From positions 1,798,001-1,862,000 of the forward strand of contig CP083650.1 in NCBI GenBank assembly GCA_020099315.1: a stretch of 64,000 bases of DNA, read 5' to 3'. The DNA comes from Citrobacter europaeus (GTDB lineage Bacteria > Pseudomonadota > Gammaproteobacteria > Enterobacterales > Enterobacteriaceae). The translations under genes were made by a program, and so were the position numbers. The notes below the pieces were generated by a model, which did not search any database, was not told the DNA's origin, and worked only from the letters and a program-made list of their open reading frames with translations. Below, in pieces: positions 26,503-36,292 of the stretch (positions within the stretch are counted from its first letter, which is position 1; every line of letters starts with the position of its first letter).

Positions 26503-27549
26503 TTAATTTTTTACTGACCAGCGTACCGTTTCGCCACCCAGGAAAGGCACCAGCGTATCATCGTCCAGTGCAATGCTCTCCGGGACCTGATGCTCCACGC
26601 GCTCCAGCTCAATAAAGGTCTCATTCACTGGCAAACCATAGAACCGTGGGCCATTGAGTGAGCTGAAGGCTTCGAAATACGCCAACGCATTCATCTCTTC
26701 AAACACGGTGGCATAGCTGCCCAGCGCGGTCGGCGCATTAAAGCAGCCCGCACAGCCACAGCTAGACTCTTTACGATGACGCGCATGCGGCGCAGAGTCG
26801 GTACCAAGGAAGGCGCGGTTAAACCCGCTGGCAACCAGCTCTCGCAGCGCCTGTTGATGGACGTTACGTTTGAGGATCGGCAGGCAGTACAGGTGAGGGC
26901 GAATCCCACCGACCAGCATGTGGTTGCGGTTAAACATCAGGTGCTGTGGCGTAATGGTCGCAGCCAAAAGCTCGTTACCGTCGCGCACGTAGTCGGCAGC
27001 ATCTTTAGTCGTAATATGCTCGAACACCACCTTCAGCGCAGTTAAACGCTGACGCAGTGGTTCCATCACCGTTTCAATAAAGCGTGCTTCACGATCGAAA
27101 ATATCGATATCCGCATGCGTCACTTCGCCGTGCACCAGCAGCGGCATACCCAATTTTTCCATCCTTTCCAGTACCGGCATGATGGCGTCAATCGAGGTTA
27201 CGCCATGCGTCGAGTTGGTGGTGGCATTGGCCGGATAGAGTTTTGCAGCGGTGAAAACGCCTTCGTTAAATCCATGTTCCAGTTCGTTGGGATCCAGCGT
27301 ATCCGTTAAGTAGCAGGTCATTAATGGCGTGAAGTCGTGTCCGGCAGGTACCGCGTCAAGAATTCGCTGGCGATAAGCGATAGCCGCGTCAACCGTGGTG
27401 ACGGGCGGAGCCAGATTCGGCATGACAATGGCGCGGCCATACACTTCACTGGTATAGGGCACGACAGTTTTTAACATGTCGCCATCGCGAAAGTGAAGAT
27501 GCCAGTCGTCTGGGCGGCGGATCTTTAAAACCTGGGATGGTGCAGTCAT
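26503..27549 (-). CDS. pyrC: Dihydroorotase
   Basis: The protein has 348 residues from MTAPSQVLKIRRPDDWHLHF; longer frames upstream are not conserved. It catalyses reversible closure of carbamoyl aspartate to dihydroorotate in pyrimidine synthesis. Zinc ligands are visible in HLH (residues 17 and 19). The carboxylated lysine lies in FTAAKLYPANATTN, and further histidines in HGEVTHADID and FEHITT. The catalytic Asp lies in LGTDSAPH. The gene marks the left border of the T6SS block. A PurR-like box lies in its promoter. Confidence 0.97.
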   Translation of the reverse strand: MTAPSQVLKIRRPDDWHLHFRDGDMLKTVVPYTSEVYGRAIVMPNLAPPVTTVDAAIAYRQRILDAVPAGHDFTPLMTCYLTDTLDPNELEHGFNEGVFTAAKLYPANATTNSTHGVTSIDAIMPVLERMEKLGMPLLVHGEVTHADIDIFDREARFIETVMEPLRQRLTALKVVFEHITTKDAADYVRDGNELLAATITPQHLMFNRNHMLVGGIRPHLYCLPILKRNVHQQALRELVASGFNRAFLGTDSAPHARHRKESSCGCAGCFNAPTALGSYATVFEEMNALAYFEAFSSLNGPRFYGLPVNETFIELERVEHQVPESIALDDDTLVPFLGGETVRWSVKN

Positions 27550-27598
27550 CAATATGCTCCGGCTGAGGATAGTCTTTTTTGCCGGAAACAAAGGATAA

Positions 27599-27614
27599 GC
27601 GGAAACGTTTTCGT
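27599..27614 (-). promoter_or_regulatory. pyrC: PurR-like operator upstream of pyrC
   Basis: GCGGAAACGTTTTCGT closely resembles the PurR operator consensus ACGCAAACGTTTTCNT. It lies 50-65 bases upstream of the pyrC start codon; pyrC is a known PurR target in E. coli. Confidence 0.65.
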
Positions 27615-27824
27615 TTGCACGAAAAAAAGCGCGCTGTCTGTAAGCGTCACCAGCAGTATCACACTGCCAACGCGCCAAATGTTTAATCGTTAATTAAGAC
27701 TTAATTTTTTTATTTCAGTGTGTAATTATATATATTGATATAATTAATCATAAAACAAATGATTTTTATTAATCTATTTTATTTCTGGATGTTTGAATAA
27801 AAATGTTATGGCACAGGAGGTGCA

Positions 27825-29165
27825 ATGAAGATTTTTCGTCCGCTATGGACAAAAGGGATCCTCCTTTCTCCCCAGTATTTTCAACAGCAAACGTTGCTTA
27901 ATTCCCGTGATGACCAGGGTATAGCCCAAATGAGCGTTATGCATCCGTGGGGGGTATGGCGTGCAGAATTTGATTCACAAGTACTGACACAAGGGCAACT
28001 GAAACCCCTTTGCCTGAACTTACGATTTCAGGACGGTACTCAGATAGATACTGAACAGATGGATGCCCTACCTCCAACGTTAACGTTGACGGGGGAGACA
28101 AACGAAGCCACAGTGCTGTTGGCCCTTCCTCAGTTTTATTCGAATGACCGTAATTGCCTGCAACCGGAAGACATTGCTGAATATCCGGTGCGTTACCGCC
28201 AGGTGTGGCGCGATGTACGCAACCAGTTTGATGATGACATAAAGCCGATGGCGGTGATGCAACATGAACTCACGCTACGGCTTTCAACTCAGGATAATGC
28301 CAATTACCTCACCTGCCCGGTGGCTCGGATATTAAAAGACGTACAAGGTAACTATGTCCTTGATGGGACGTTCATCCCTCCGCTGCTGGCGATGCACGGT
28401 AATCACGGGTTGTGCGACAAGACAGAGGTGTTATTGACGCAACTGCGTGCTCGCATTATCCGTTTGATGGCAATGCGTCGGGAAAGTAATGAGCGGATGG
28501 CGGATTTTGCTGTAGCAGACGTCTCGTTATTTTGGCTGCTCAATGCGCTAAATACCGCCGAACCCGTCCTGGGGATGTACCAGCGTTTCCCACAGGTGCA
28601 TCCGGAACGCGTGTATCAGGAGTTGGCGCGGCTGGCGGGGGCGCTGCTGACGTTCTCGCTGGAACATGAGATTGGCGTTATCCCGCTGTATCAGCACGAT
28701 GATTTAAGCAACACGTTTTTGCCGTTGTTCAGGTTGTTGAACAGATTGTTGGAAACCAGCCTGCCATCACGGGTCATCGCCATTGATATGGAACGCGATC
28801 TTCGTCTGCATCAATGGATCGCCCGACTACACGATCCCCGTCTGCGTGAAGGTGCTGATTTTTGGTTGTCGGTGCGTTCATCCCTGCCAGCTGCGCAGCT
28901 TTATAACCAGTTCCCACAATTATGCAAGGCGGGGAGCCCGGACGATGTAAACCAGGTTGTGAATATTGCGCTAAATGGCATCCCGCTGAAAGCGCAAACT
29001 CACGTCCCGGCGGCGATTCCCCTGCGCCTGGAAAATCAGTATTTCTCCCTCGATCTCAATCATCCGTCGGCCCAGCGAATGCTGGACGCTGGCGTCTGCG
29101 TATTTTATGTACCGGGCACGTTGGGTGAACTCGAGCTTGAGCTGTTTGCGGTGTTGCGCACATGA
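27825..29165 (+). CDS. tssK: T6SS baseplate protein TssK
   Basis: The 446-residue protein has the family N-terminus WTKGILLSPQYFQQQ. TssK is the trimeric cytoplasmic baseplate subunit that joins the TssF/TssG wedges to TssL and TssM at the inner membrane. The shoulder, neck and C-terminal head regions are all present by length, compared with a usual 440-450. A strong AGGAGG precedes the ATG, and the promoter must lie in the AT-rich 146-276 bases towards pyrC. It overlaps tssL by four bases (ATGA). It is the first gene of the block; tssB and tssC, often encoded just before it, are missing. Confidence 0.95.
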   Translation: MKIFRPLWTKGILLSPQYFQQQTLLNSRDDQGIAQMSVMHPWGVWRAEFDSQVLTQGQLKPLCLNLRFQDGTQIDTEQMDALPPTLTLTGETNEATVLLALPQFYSNDRNCLQPEDIAEYPVRYRQVWRDVRNQFDDDIKPMAVMQHELTLRLSTQDNANYLTCPVARILKDVQGNYVLDGTFIPPLLAMHGNHGLCDKTEVLLTQLRARIIRLMAMRRESNERMADFAVADVSLFWLLNALNTAEPVLGMYQRFPQVHPERVYQELARLAGALLTFSLEHEIGVIPLYQHDDLSNTFLPLFRLLNRLLETSLPSRVIAIDMERDLRLHQWIARLHDPRLREGADFWLSVRSSLPAAQLYNQFPQLCKAGSPDDVNQVVNIALNGIPLKAQTHVPAAIPLRLENQYFSLDLNHPSAQRMLDAGVCVFYVPGTLGELELELFAVLRT

Positions 29166-29809
29166 CCTTCAACGTCGATGAATGTCTGGCCGATATTTGG
29201 CTTCAGACCGTGAGATTACGGCAGGGGGAGCAGTTTGCTACCGGGGAAGGGCGGCGGTTGTGGCAGATGTGCGCGGATAATGTGACGTGTGTGCGAGAGG
29301 TGACGCGTACGGCGGGGTTAACCGAGGAAAACATTCTGCACATCACCTATGCCTGTTGTGCACTGTTGGATGAGGCGGTGAAAAGTCGCGAGGTACAGGA
29401 TGATGCCAGTCTGGTGTGGTATCAGTCCCCGCTCCAGACGCACTACTTCAACACCCTCGACGCCGGAGAAGCGTTGTATGAGCGGATGCGTGGTGTTCTG
29501 CGCGAGCCGGCACCGGAACCAACGGTGCTTATCTGTTTCCATCGGGTATTGATGTTGGGATTTCTCGGTGGACTGAGTCCGGACGCACCAACACGGACAG
29601 CGTTACTCAATGAACTGACATCGCATATTCCCGCTTTTCAGTTTCAGGAATCACAGCCGGTACTTAATACCTTACCTGCGCGAAGCTCGCTGGGTTTATG
29701 GCTGCGTGACGTCCGAATTCGGCTGATGTTGGGCCTGTTTGCGGTGGGACTACTCTGGTGGGGGCTGGACTGCTGGCTTGACTCACTACTGGTCAGTTTC
29801 GCCGCATAA
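29162..29809 (+). CDS. tssL: T6SS membrane-complex protein TssL (DotU family, short form)
   Basis: The 215-residue protein has a cytoplasmic hook-shaped DotU domain marked by CCALLDEAV near residues 75-83. A single membrane helix follows near the C-terminus (about 188-210, LMLGLFAVGLLWWGLDCW). There is no C-terminal peptidoglycan-binding OmpA domain, so an extra anchor such as TagL would be expected elsewhere, and none is encoded here. It forms the TssJLM trans-envelope complex. Its start overlaps the tssK stop by four bases. Confidence 0.93.
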   Translation: MTFNVDECLADIWLQTVRLRQGEQFATGEGRRLWQMCADNVTCVREVTRTAGLTEENILHITYACCALLDEAVKSREVQDDASLVWYQSPLQTHYFNTLDAGEALYERMRGVLREPAPEPTVLICFHRVLMLGFLGGLSPDAPTRTALLNELTSHIPAFQFQESQPVLNTLPARSSLGLWLRDVRIRLMLGLFAVGLLWWGLDCWLDSLLVSFAA

Positions 29810-29962
29810 CACAGGCGAATGGCAACGTTGGGCTTCGCCAATTTCATGTGTTGATCAGTAGGGACATTCAACGCGGTTACTGAGAACGGGGAAGTATTAC
29901 CTTAATGGGCATAGGGTTACGGCCATGGGCGGTAGCGTGCCCGAACGCCAGGAGGGCACAAA

Positions 29963-32263
29963 ATGTTGTTTGATCACAACCATAACAAACTGACTATTCG
30001 TGGGCTGGACGTGGAACCAGACGTTCTGGCTTTCAAAGGACATGAATATCTCAGCCAGCCTTTTCGGTATGACATTCAGTTCACCAGCACTAATCATGGT
30101 ATTACGCCGGAAACAGTATTGATGCAGGACGCTTCGTTCAGCTTGTGCGCACCGCCGGAACAGGGGATGGCGGTGATGACTCCGCAGCGCACATTGCATG
30201 GGGTGATTACCGCATTTAAGTGTCTGTCTGCCTCACGTGACGAAACGCATTACGAGGTGCGACTGGAACCCCGTCTGGCGCTACTTTCCCGCAGTCATCA
30301 GAGCGCGATTTTCCAGGATATGTCCGTCTCGCAGATTACGGAAAAAATCCTGCGTGAACGTCATGGTCTGCGCGGTCAGGATTTTGTTTTTAAGCTGAAT
30401 AATGAGTACCCACGTCGCGAACAGGTGATGCAGTACGGCGAGAATGACCTGACGTTTCTGTCACGGTTGCTGGCGGAGACCGGGATCTGGTTCCGTTTCG
30501 CGGCAGATTCACGGCTGAAAATTGAGGTGATAGAGTTTTACGACGATCAGCAGGGATATGAACAGGGAATCACTCTACCGCTGCGCCACCCGTCCGGTAT
30601 GTACGACGGCACAGTTGAAGCCGCATGGGCGCTGAATTCGTCGCATTCGGTGGTTGAAAACACGGTTACCACCCGAGACTACAACTACCGTGACGCCCAA
30701 AGGGACATGGACAGCGCGATGGATGTCACTGCGGGCGACAAAACTACCCGTGGTGAAGCGTATCATTACGCAGATAATTTTCGTGAGGCCGGTAGCCCGC
30801 AGACGATTGAGAGCGGGGGATTTTATGCCCGTATCCGCCACGAACGCTATCTGAACGGGCAGACGCGACTGGGGGGCACCAGCAACAGCGTAACGTTAAT
30901 GCCTGGCCAGGCGCTGAAGGTGACCGGCGGTGAGGCTCCAGATATGTTTGCCCACGGCGTGGTCATCACCGCGATTCATACCCGTGCCGCTCGCGACCGT
31001 AGCTATACGCTGGAGTTTGAGGCAATACCCTGTTCTGAACGTTACTGTTTTCGCGCACCTTCGCCGGAGAAACCTGTGATGGCGGGCACTTTGCCTGCAC
31101 GGGTGACCAGTACCCAGCCAGGCGATCTCTACGGGCATATCGATAAAGACGGACGCTATCGGGTCAATTTACTCTTTGACCGCGATACATGGCCCGCCGG
31201 GTACGAAAGTCTGTGGGTGCGTCAGGCCAGACAGTATGCTGGAGATACCTATGGTTTTCATCTGCCACTGCTGGCTGGCACGGAAGTGGCTATTGCGTTT
31301 GAAAATGGCGATCCGGACCGGCCATATATCGCCCATGCACTGCATGACTCAGCCCATCCTGACCATGTCACCATCCGCAACAATAAACGCAATGTCCTGC
31401 GTACCCCTACGAACAACAAATTCCGCCTCGATGACACCCGTGGGCAGGAGCATATCAAGCTCTCGACGGAGTACGGCGGGAAGAGCCAGCTAAATCTGGG
31501 TCATATCGTGGACAGCGGCAAGCAGAAACGGGGGGAAGGGTTTGAGCTGCGCACGGACAAATGGGGGACGATACGCGGCGGACAAGGGCTGTTTATCAGT
31601 GCCGATATGCAGGCAAAGGCGCAGGACCTACAGCTTGAAATGAAAGCGGCGCTGGAAACCCTGCAACAGGCGCAAGGACTGGCGCAATCGCTGAGCGAGG
31701 CGGTGAAAACGGCCAACGCAGAGCTAGCACAAGTAGCAGCGCAAAAAAGTCTGATGGAAGGGTCGCTAAAAGATTTACAGCAAGCGGCTTTGCTGTTGAG
31801 CGCACCCGCGGGTATTGCACAGGTATCTCCGGAAAGTATTCAAATTAGTACGGGTAATAATTTTATTCAGACCTCGGCTGAAAACAGTGATTTCAGCGTG
31901 TTCAAAAAGTTTACCGTCGCTGCCGGGGAGGTTATCAGTCTGTTTGCTAAAACGTTGGGGATTAAGATTTTTGCCAACAAAGGCAAGGTTGAGATACAGG
32001 CGCAAGATGACAACATGGAGCTTACTGCCATGAAAGATATGAAAATACAAAGTAAGGACGGGGAGGTTTATATCTCGACGGCGAAAAAAATTACATTAGC
32101 ATGCGATAAAACGGCACTCATTATTGAACGTTCAGGCGTGACCATTAAGACATTGGGTGATGTGAATGTGAAAAGCGCTACGTTTAATCGTCAGATCCCA
32201 CAGCCGTATAATTATACGCCCCCGGAACTTCCTCCCGGTGCGACCTGCAAGGAGCGGACGTAA
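29963..32263 (+). CDS. vgrG: T6SS spike protein VgrG
   Basis: The 766-residue protein has a gp27-like base (with QYGENDLTFLSRLLAETGI near residues 152-170). A gp5 OB-fold follows (YGHIDKDGRYRVNLLFDRDTW), then a beta-helix needle with the DUF2345 region. An alanine-rich, helix-forming insert lies at about 550-610 (AQDLQLEMKAALETLQQAQG). Late beta repeats follow (KVEIQAQDDN, DMKIQSKDGE). No enzymatic extension is evident, so it probably carries cargo through the adaptor and VasX-like protein encoded next. GGAGGG precedes the ATG. Confidence 0.95.
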   Translation: MLFDHNHNKLTIRGLDVEPDVLAFKGHEYLSQPFRYDIQFTSTNHGITPETVLMQDASFSLCAPPEQGMAVMTPQRTLHGVITAFKCLSASRDETHYEVRLEPRLALLSRSHQSAIFQDMSVSQITEKILRERHGLRGQDFVFKLNNEYPRREQVMQYGENDLTFLSRLLAETGIWFRFAADSRLKIEVIEFYDDQQGYEQGITLPLRHPSGMYDGTVEAAWALNSSHSVVENTVTTRDYNYRDAQRDMDSAMDVTAGDKTTRGEAYHYADNFREAGSPQTIESGGFYARIRHERYLNGQTRLGGTSNSVTLMPGQALKVTGGEAPDMFAHGVVITAIHTRAARDRSYTLEFEAIPCSERYCFRAPSPEKPVMAGTLPARVTSTQPGDLYGHIDKDGRYRVNLLFDRDTWPAGYESLWVRQARQYAGDTYGFHLPLLAGTEVAIAFENGDPDRPYIAHALHDSAHPDHVTIRNNKRNVLRTPTNNKFRLDDTRGQEHIKLSTEYGGKSQLNLGHIVDSGKQKRGEGFELRTDKWGTIRGGQGLFISADMQAKAQDLQLEMKAALETLQQAQGLAQSLSEAVKTANAELAQVAAQKSLMEGSLKDLQQAALLLSAPAGIAQVSPESIQISTGNNFIQTSAENSDFSVFKKFTVAAGEVISLFAKTLGIKIFANKGKVEIQAQDDNMELTAMKDMKIQSKDGEVYISTAKKITLACDKTALIIERSGVTIKTLGDVNVKSATFNRQIPQPYNYTPPELPPGATCKERT

Positions 32264-32265
32264 TC

Positions 32266-33180
32266 GTGAGCAACTATAAACAGTTTCAATCGGATGATAT
32301 ATGTAGCGATTTTAACGGGCGGTACCAAAATGAATATCGCTATTTACTGGTCGATCCGTTAAAAAATGTCACTTTTTTAAATGATTTATGCCTAAGTAAT
32401 TTAAAGGAAATATATGGCGCTGAAAACGTCAAACCCGTACTACGTCCTGATCTTCGCTACTCTCCGGAATCTTGTCCACATTTGATATTACTGGCCGCAC
32501 CCGGAGAGGTGTGTTCAACCGCAGTGATTAATGAAGTTGTAAGATATGGAACCTATGAGCGGAAATATAATAAGCGCTATATTTGTGGGCTATTGAGCAG
32601 CGCTTGTGGGCTTCAGGTGTTGTCGCAAAAGATCGCAGATAATTGCCGAACTCTTGGTGACCAGATAACTACAGGTTATTCATTACCCTTTTTTGAGCCA
32701 TTGCGTATGGAGCTTTTGTATCTAACGCAGTTATCTCCTGTGATTGAAGAGGTTCTTTGGCCAATTTCAACCTGGTGGTATATAGCCTATACGGGAAAAC
32801 TCAACGGCCTGAACAGCATCGAAGCAACGACAGCAGGTAAACTGACGTGGGGAATGCAGGAAGGCCAACTGAATATCAGGGATATATGGCGCATATTATA
32901 TGCCTGGGATAATGGGAAAACGATCCTACCGGATAACGCAGTTTATCTGGCTGCACAAGCCTGGAAAGAAGTCGGTAAAATAGGATTGCATCAGTTGCGT
33001 GATAAAACTTATCTCGCACTAAATGCACTCAATTTTCCCGTTGATATAACCCGTCATTCAACCATTGCGTCTCTTCTGCAACAGGCGAGAGAAAATCCCT
33101 CGCTACTGTTGACGCAGTTACTTCAGACATTACCCGATTCAGTCTGGCTGGAACTGGAACAGCAAAGCACCGTTCAATAA
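32266..33180 (+). CDS. DUF4123-type T6SS effector adaptor (Tap/VasW-like)
   Basis: The 304-residue protein starts at a GTG two bases after the vgrG stop, with AAGGAG upstream. The N-terminal half contains YLLVDPLKN, then HLILLAAPGE, and EEVLWPISTWWYIAYTG, consistent with the DUF4123 adaptor fold. Such adaptors load a specific effector onto the VgrG tip. The gene order vgrG, adaptor, large membrane effector mirrors vgrG-2, vasW and vasX of Vibrio cholerae. It is more divergent than its neighbours; the family call rests on sequence feel plus context. Confidence 0.8.
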   Translation: MSNYKQFQSDDICSDFNGRYQNEYRYLLVDPLKNVTFLNDLCLSNLKEIYGAENVKPVLRPDLRYSPESCPHLILLAAPGEVCSTAVINEVVRYGTYERKYNKRYICGLLSSACGLQVLSQKIADNCRTLGDQITTGYSLPFFEPLRMELLYLTQLSPVIEEVLWPISTWWYIAYTGKLNGLNSIEATTAGKLTWGMQEGQLNIRDIWRILYAWDNGKTILPDNAVYLAAQAWKEVGKIGLHQLRDKTYLALNALNFPVDITRHSTIASLLQQARENPSLLLTQLLQTLPDSVWLELEQQSTVQ

Positions 33181-33193
33181 GGAATGTTTATTT

Positions 33194-36100
33194 ATGTCGC
33201 TTAAGGATCAATCTCAAGATAATGCCGCAGCAGCAGATCAGTCTGCCCAGATCCCGTCAGATTGTAAGGTGTGTCAACGAGAAGGCATTCCGGTTCTTCC
33301 CCTGCGGATTGCTGTTGTACCCAACGGGATGGTCTCTTCTGGTTGGCAACCTAACATTCAGCCACAACCTGCACCCTCGCTGAAAGGAGGGGAATATAAA
33401 TATGCCTTAAGAACGTTGCGCATGGGATATCTGTACGTACTTTTAAAGCCTAAAGAAAGCAATGGCGATAAAAAAACATGGCAGGGTTATGAAGTTACAA
33501 CAGAAGGCGCATTGCGGCAATTTGAAGCCACTCTGATGCCTGAATGTGATGCGGTAGAATCGCTTTGCAGCGCCTGTCGCACGCAAGGGCATTGCAATGC
33601 GGGAAGTTTTATCAATTTTGATACCAAAAAATACAGCGAAGCGTGGCTGGCATTTAGCAGCGATCCCTGGAGCGATGACGTTTTAAGTCAGTATGAAAAA
33701 GAACCGTCCGAAGAACGCTTTACGCATATTATTCTGGATAGTCTGCAAAGCGCGCCGTCTGCTGAAAAAGGCGAATTTGCGATCGATAGCGCGTTGTCAT
33801 CATTGAAAGAGAAGGTGGCTGAATATGCAACCTTACTTTATCCCTGGCTGGAGAAGATTAATGAACCCGAGGGAGGAATGCATGGATTTTACTCACGCCA
33901 GGATGAGTCCACCTCATTTGGCGATTATGTTGATCGCATTACGCAGCAATACCAGCGTCCGCCGGTGGCAATTACCCTCACAGACAGTGTAGGGATTGTT
34001 CAGGAGTTAAAAGCAGGGCAACTGCAGTTGGTGAGCGCCATGGAAGATTATATTAGCCAACCAGAAACCATGCACAAACATATCATCGCCCTGGCAATTG
34101 AAAACTATCTGGCGGGGTCGGAAGAGAGTATTAAGCAAAACAGCAAAACCCGCTGTGTGTATACCTCTTCCCCGTATCCTGCTGCTAACAGTGTGGAATG
34201 TATTGATAAAGACGAGGTTGGCCGCCAGACGTGGGATGAATACTTTACGCGTTTACAGCAAAGTTATGATGAAAAAGGGCGAGCCGATTTTGCAAAAACC
34301 TATAAGGAAAAGGTGGAATCCCTACAACAGCGCATTGACAATGTGGGTACAGATTTAGCTCTCTGGTATGTCGCGCCTCTCTGGAAATATGTTATCGATA
34401 ATGACTATTCAAAACAGCAGGATCTGCTCGAATGGTATCGCCAGTTCACGACGGTCACCACCTGCCTGCAGGGAGGGGCAATTGATGATAGTACCCGTGA
34501 TGTGTGGTGTACATGGTTCGGCGACACTAACAGTCCTGTATATAAAGGACTGCTAGGATATAGCACTGATGATTACAGCAGCATCTACAGCGGGCTAAGC
34601 GTCTATTCTTATTTGAAAGTTATTGTTGGTGCGGATGAAATCGGTAATACGCTAAAAAGCGACAGAATCCAGGCGATGTTTAACACCCGTATTCTGGCGA
34701 TGAATGGCGCGTTTAGTCGGGGAATTGACAAACTGGATGATGCGACCCGACACGGGGTCATACGCATGCTTCAGGGGGCTGGGTATGTCGCCACGGGGCA
34801 AACGGTGACGCTTTTTTCCTTATCGATGACCATAAGAGAGTTCCAGCAGTTTTATCAGGAATATGGCACGCGCCTGGGCATGGAGGTTGCCAAAAATTCA
34901 TCCCCGTTTAGTGGCACGATTCGTCAGGGAGGCGTGACAAGCACGCGTTCAGCCGTAGGATATTTGTTGGCGATCACGGACAACGAGTTGCTGGGCCAGC
35001 GGATTAATATGCAACTTAGCAGTATGGTTGCTTTAGAAAACCTTTTTAAACCGCTGCGTAAGTCCGGAGTGAGTCCTTCATCAGTAACAAAAGCGCCGAT
35101 TACTCACCAATCACATGTCGGCAATTTTGCCAGTGAACTCCGTATATCGTCACTTTCATTGCTGGATAAAACCGAGTCCTCTCTGCGCACGGTGGATGCG
35201 GCGCAATGGGAAAATATTCGCAGCAACATCATCAGTGAACGAACCGGGCGATTGGTGAGCGGTAATGCTATAGGTATGGTGCTGTCTACGGCCATGCTGG
35301 CATTCCAGACTTACGATCTCTGGGAAAATAACCGAGCACTTCAGTTTACCGACGGTAAATTTAAGCAGTTAACGAACTATCTGATGATCGCCAGCGCGGC
35401 AACGGAAATCGCCGGTTTTGGACGTATGTTAACGAAAAAAGGCCTCTGGCAAGTATTGGGTAAGGATGTCCATACACTGATTAAAGCGGGCGGTGTTCTG
35501 GCTGGAGTAGCTTCGGTAGTGGATGGGATAAGGATGGGATTTTCTTGGTGGGATGCTTATATCAAGGGAGACAATGGTTCTGCAAAGTTTTATTTTTTTG
35601 CTGCCGCGTCGACGATCGCTGGTGGGGCTGTTGCTGGTTATTATGCTTACTACGGCGTTTTTACTCTTTTTGGCCCCGCCGGACTAGCATTAGCATTAAT
35701 TTTTTTAGGCGCTGCATTAGCTCTTAGGGGGGAGCAACTACGTAGTACGCCGATTGAAATCTGGCTGCGGCGTTGCTGCTTCGGTCTTCGTCGCGAAGAA
35801 GATGATATTCCCTGGCAGGCTACGAGTCTGGAGGATTTAAACAGCGCCTTAGCCGATTATAACGCAATTATCTCCGGTATGCGGGTTCAGGTCGCCTTTA
35901 GCACAGTCTCTTCTATTCCTGGTGGTGGTGGAACCTACCGACAAATTGAGTCCAATATTACGTTACCCGGTTATAATAGTGAATTATCTGCCTATGAATA
36001 TCAACTGCAGGCATTTGCTGCTAATGGTAATGCACTATCAGTGACGTCAGAATCGCATGAAATGTTCCCAGGTCAGGATGATAAATATCATAATGAAGTC

Positions 36101-36283
36101 GAGTATTTTTTTAAAGGTTTTATTGAGCATGAAACGGATGAAGATAACAGTTTGCTGATTATTAAAAATGGCGGGTGGGTTTCATCGTTTTCATACAATA
36201 GGGCAGTGTTAACGGTGAGCTACTGGAAAAATAAATATAACGTTGAGGATGTGCTTTCATTAACGCTTAATGTAAAAGGATAA
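33194..36283 (+). CDS. VasX-like T6SS effector, predicted pore-forming antibacterial toxin
   Basis: The 1029-residue protein has near its N-terminus CKVCQREGIPVLPLRIAVVP, then GYLYVLL, and CSACRTQGHC, the arrangement found in VasX and BTH_I2691-type effectors. A long soluble, mostly helical middle (about 100-680) follows. A cluster of four or five hydrophobic segments at about 690-846 (for example VLSTAMLAFQTYDLW and a long stretch from FYFFAAASTIAGG to LALIFLGAALAL) resembles colicin-type pore regions. The last 180 residues are soluble. It lies between its adaptor and three immunity-like genes. It probably depolarises the inner membrane of target cells. The last 20 codons are repeated twice downstream. 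Confidence 0.82.
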   Translation: MSLKDQSQDNAAAADQSAQIPSDCKVCQREGIPVLPLRIAVVPNGMVSSGWQPNIQPQPAPSLKGGEYKYALRTLRMGYLYVLLKPKESNGDKKTWQGYEVTTEGALRQFEATLMPECDAVESLCSACRTQGHCNAGSFINFDTKKYSEAWLAFSSDPWSDDVLSQYEKEPSEERFTHIILDSLQSAPSAEKGEFAIDSALSSLKEKVAEYATLLYPWLEKINEPEGGMHGFYSRQDESTSFGDYVDRITQQYQRPPVAITLTDSVGIVQELKAGQLQLVSAMEDYISQPETMHKHIIALAIENYLAGSEESIKQNSKTRCVYTSSPYPAANSVECIDKDEVGRQTWDEYFTRLQQSYDEKGRADFAKTYKEKVESLQQRIDNVGTDLALWYVAPLWKYVIDNDYSKQQDLLEWYRQFTTVTTCLQGGAIDDSTRDVWCTWFGDTNSPVYKGLLGYSTDDYSSIYSGLSVYSYLKVIVGADEIGNTLKSDRIQAMFNTRILAMNGAFSRGIDKLDDATRHGVIRMLQGAGYVATGQTVTLFSLSMTIREFQQFYQEYGTRLGMEVAKNSSPFSGTIRQGGVTSTRSAVGYLLAITDNELLGQRINMQLSSMVALENLFKPLRKSGVSPSSVTKAPITHQSHVGNFASELRISSLSLLDKTESSLRTVDAAQWENIRSNIISERTGRLVSGNAIGMVLSTAMLAFQTYDLWENNRALQFTDGKFKQLTNYLMIASAATEIAGFGRMLTKKGLWQVLGKDVHTLIKAGGVLAGVASVVDGIRMGFSWWDAYIKGDNGSAKFYFFAAASTIAGGAVAGYYAYYGVFTLFGPAGLALALIFLGAALALRGEQLRSTPIEIWLRRCCFGLRREEDDIPWQATSLEDLNSALADYNAIISGMRVQVAFSTVSSIPGGGGTYRQIESNITLPGYNSELSAYEYQLQAFAANGNALSVTSESHEMFPGQDDKYHNEVEYFFKGFIEHETDEDNSLLIIKNGGWVSSFSYNRAVLTVSYWKNKYNVEDVLSLTLNVKG
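36218..36283 (+). repeat. Effector-tail repeat, copy 1 (within the effector gene)
   Basis: This 66-base segment encodes the last 21 residues of the effector (ending NVEDVLSLTLNVKG) and its stop. Two further near-identical copies stand before the second and third immunity-like genes. Confidence 0.95.
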
Positions 36284-36292
36284 ATGAATATT

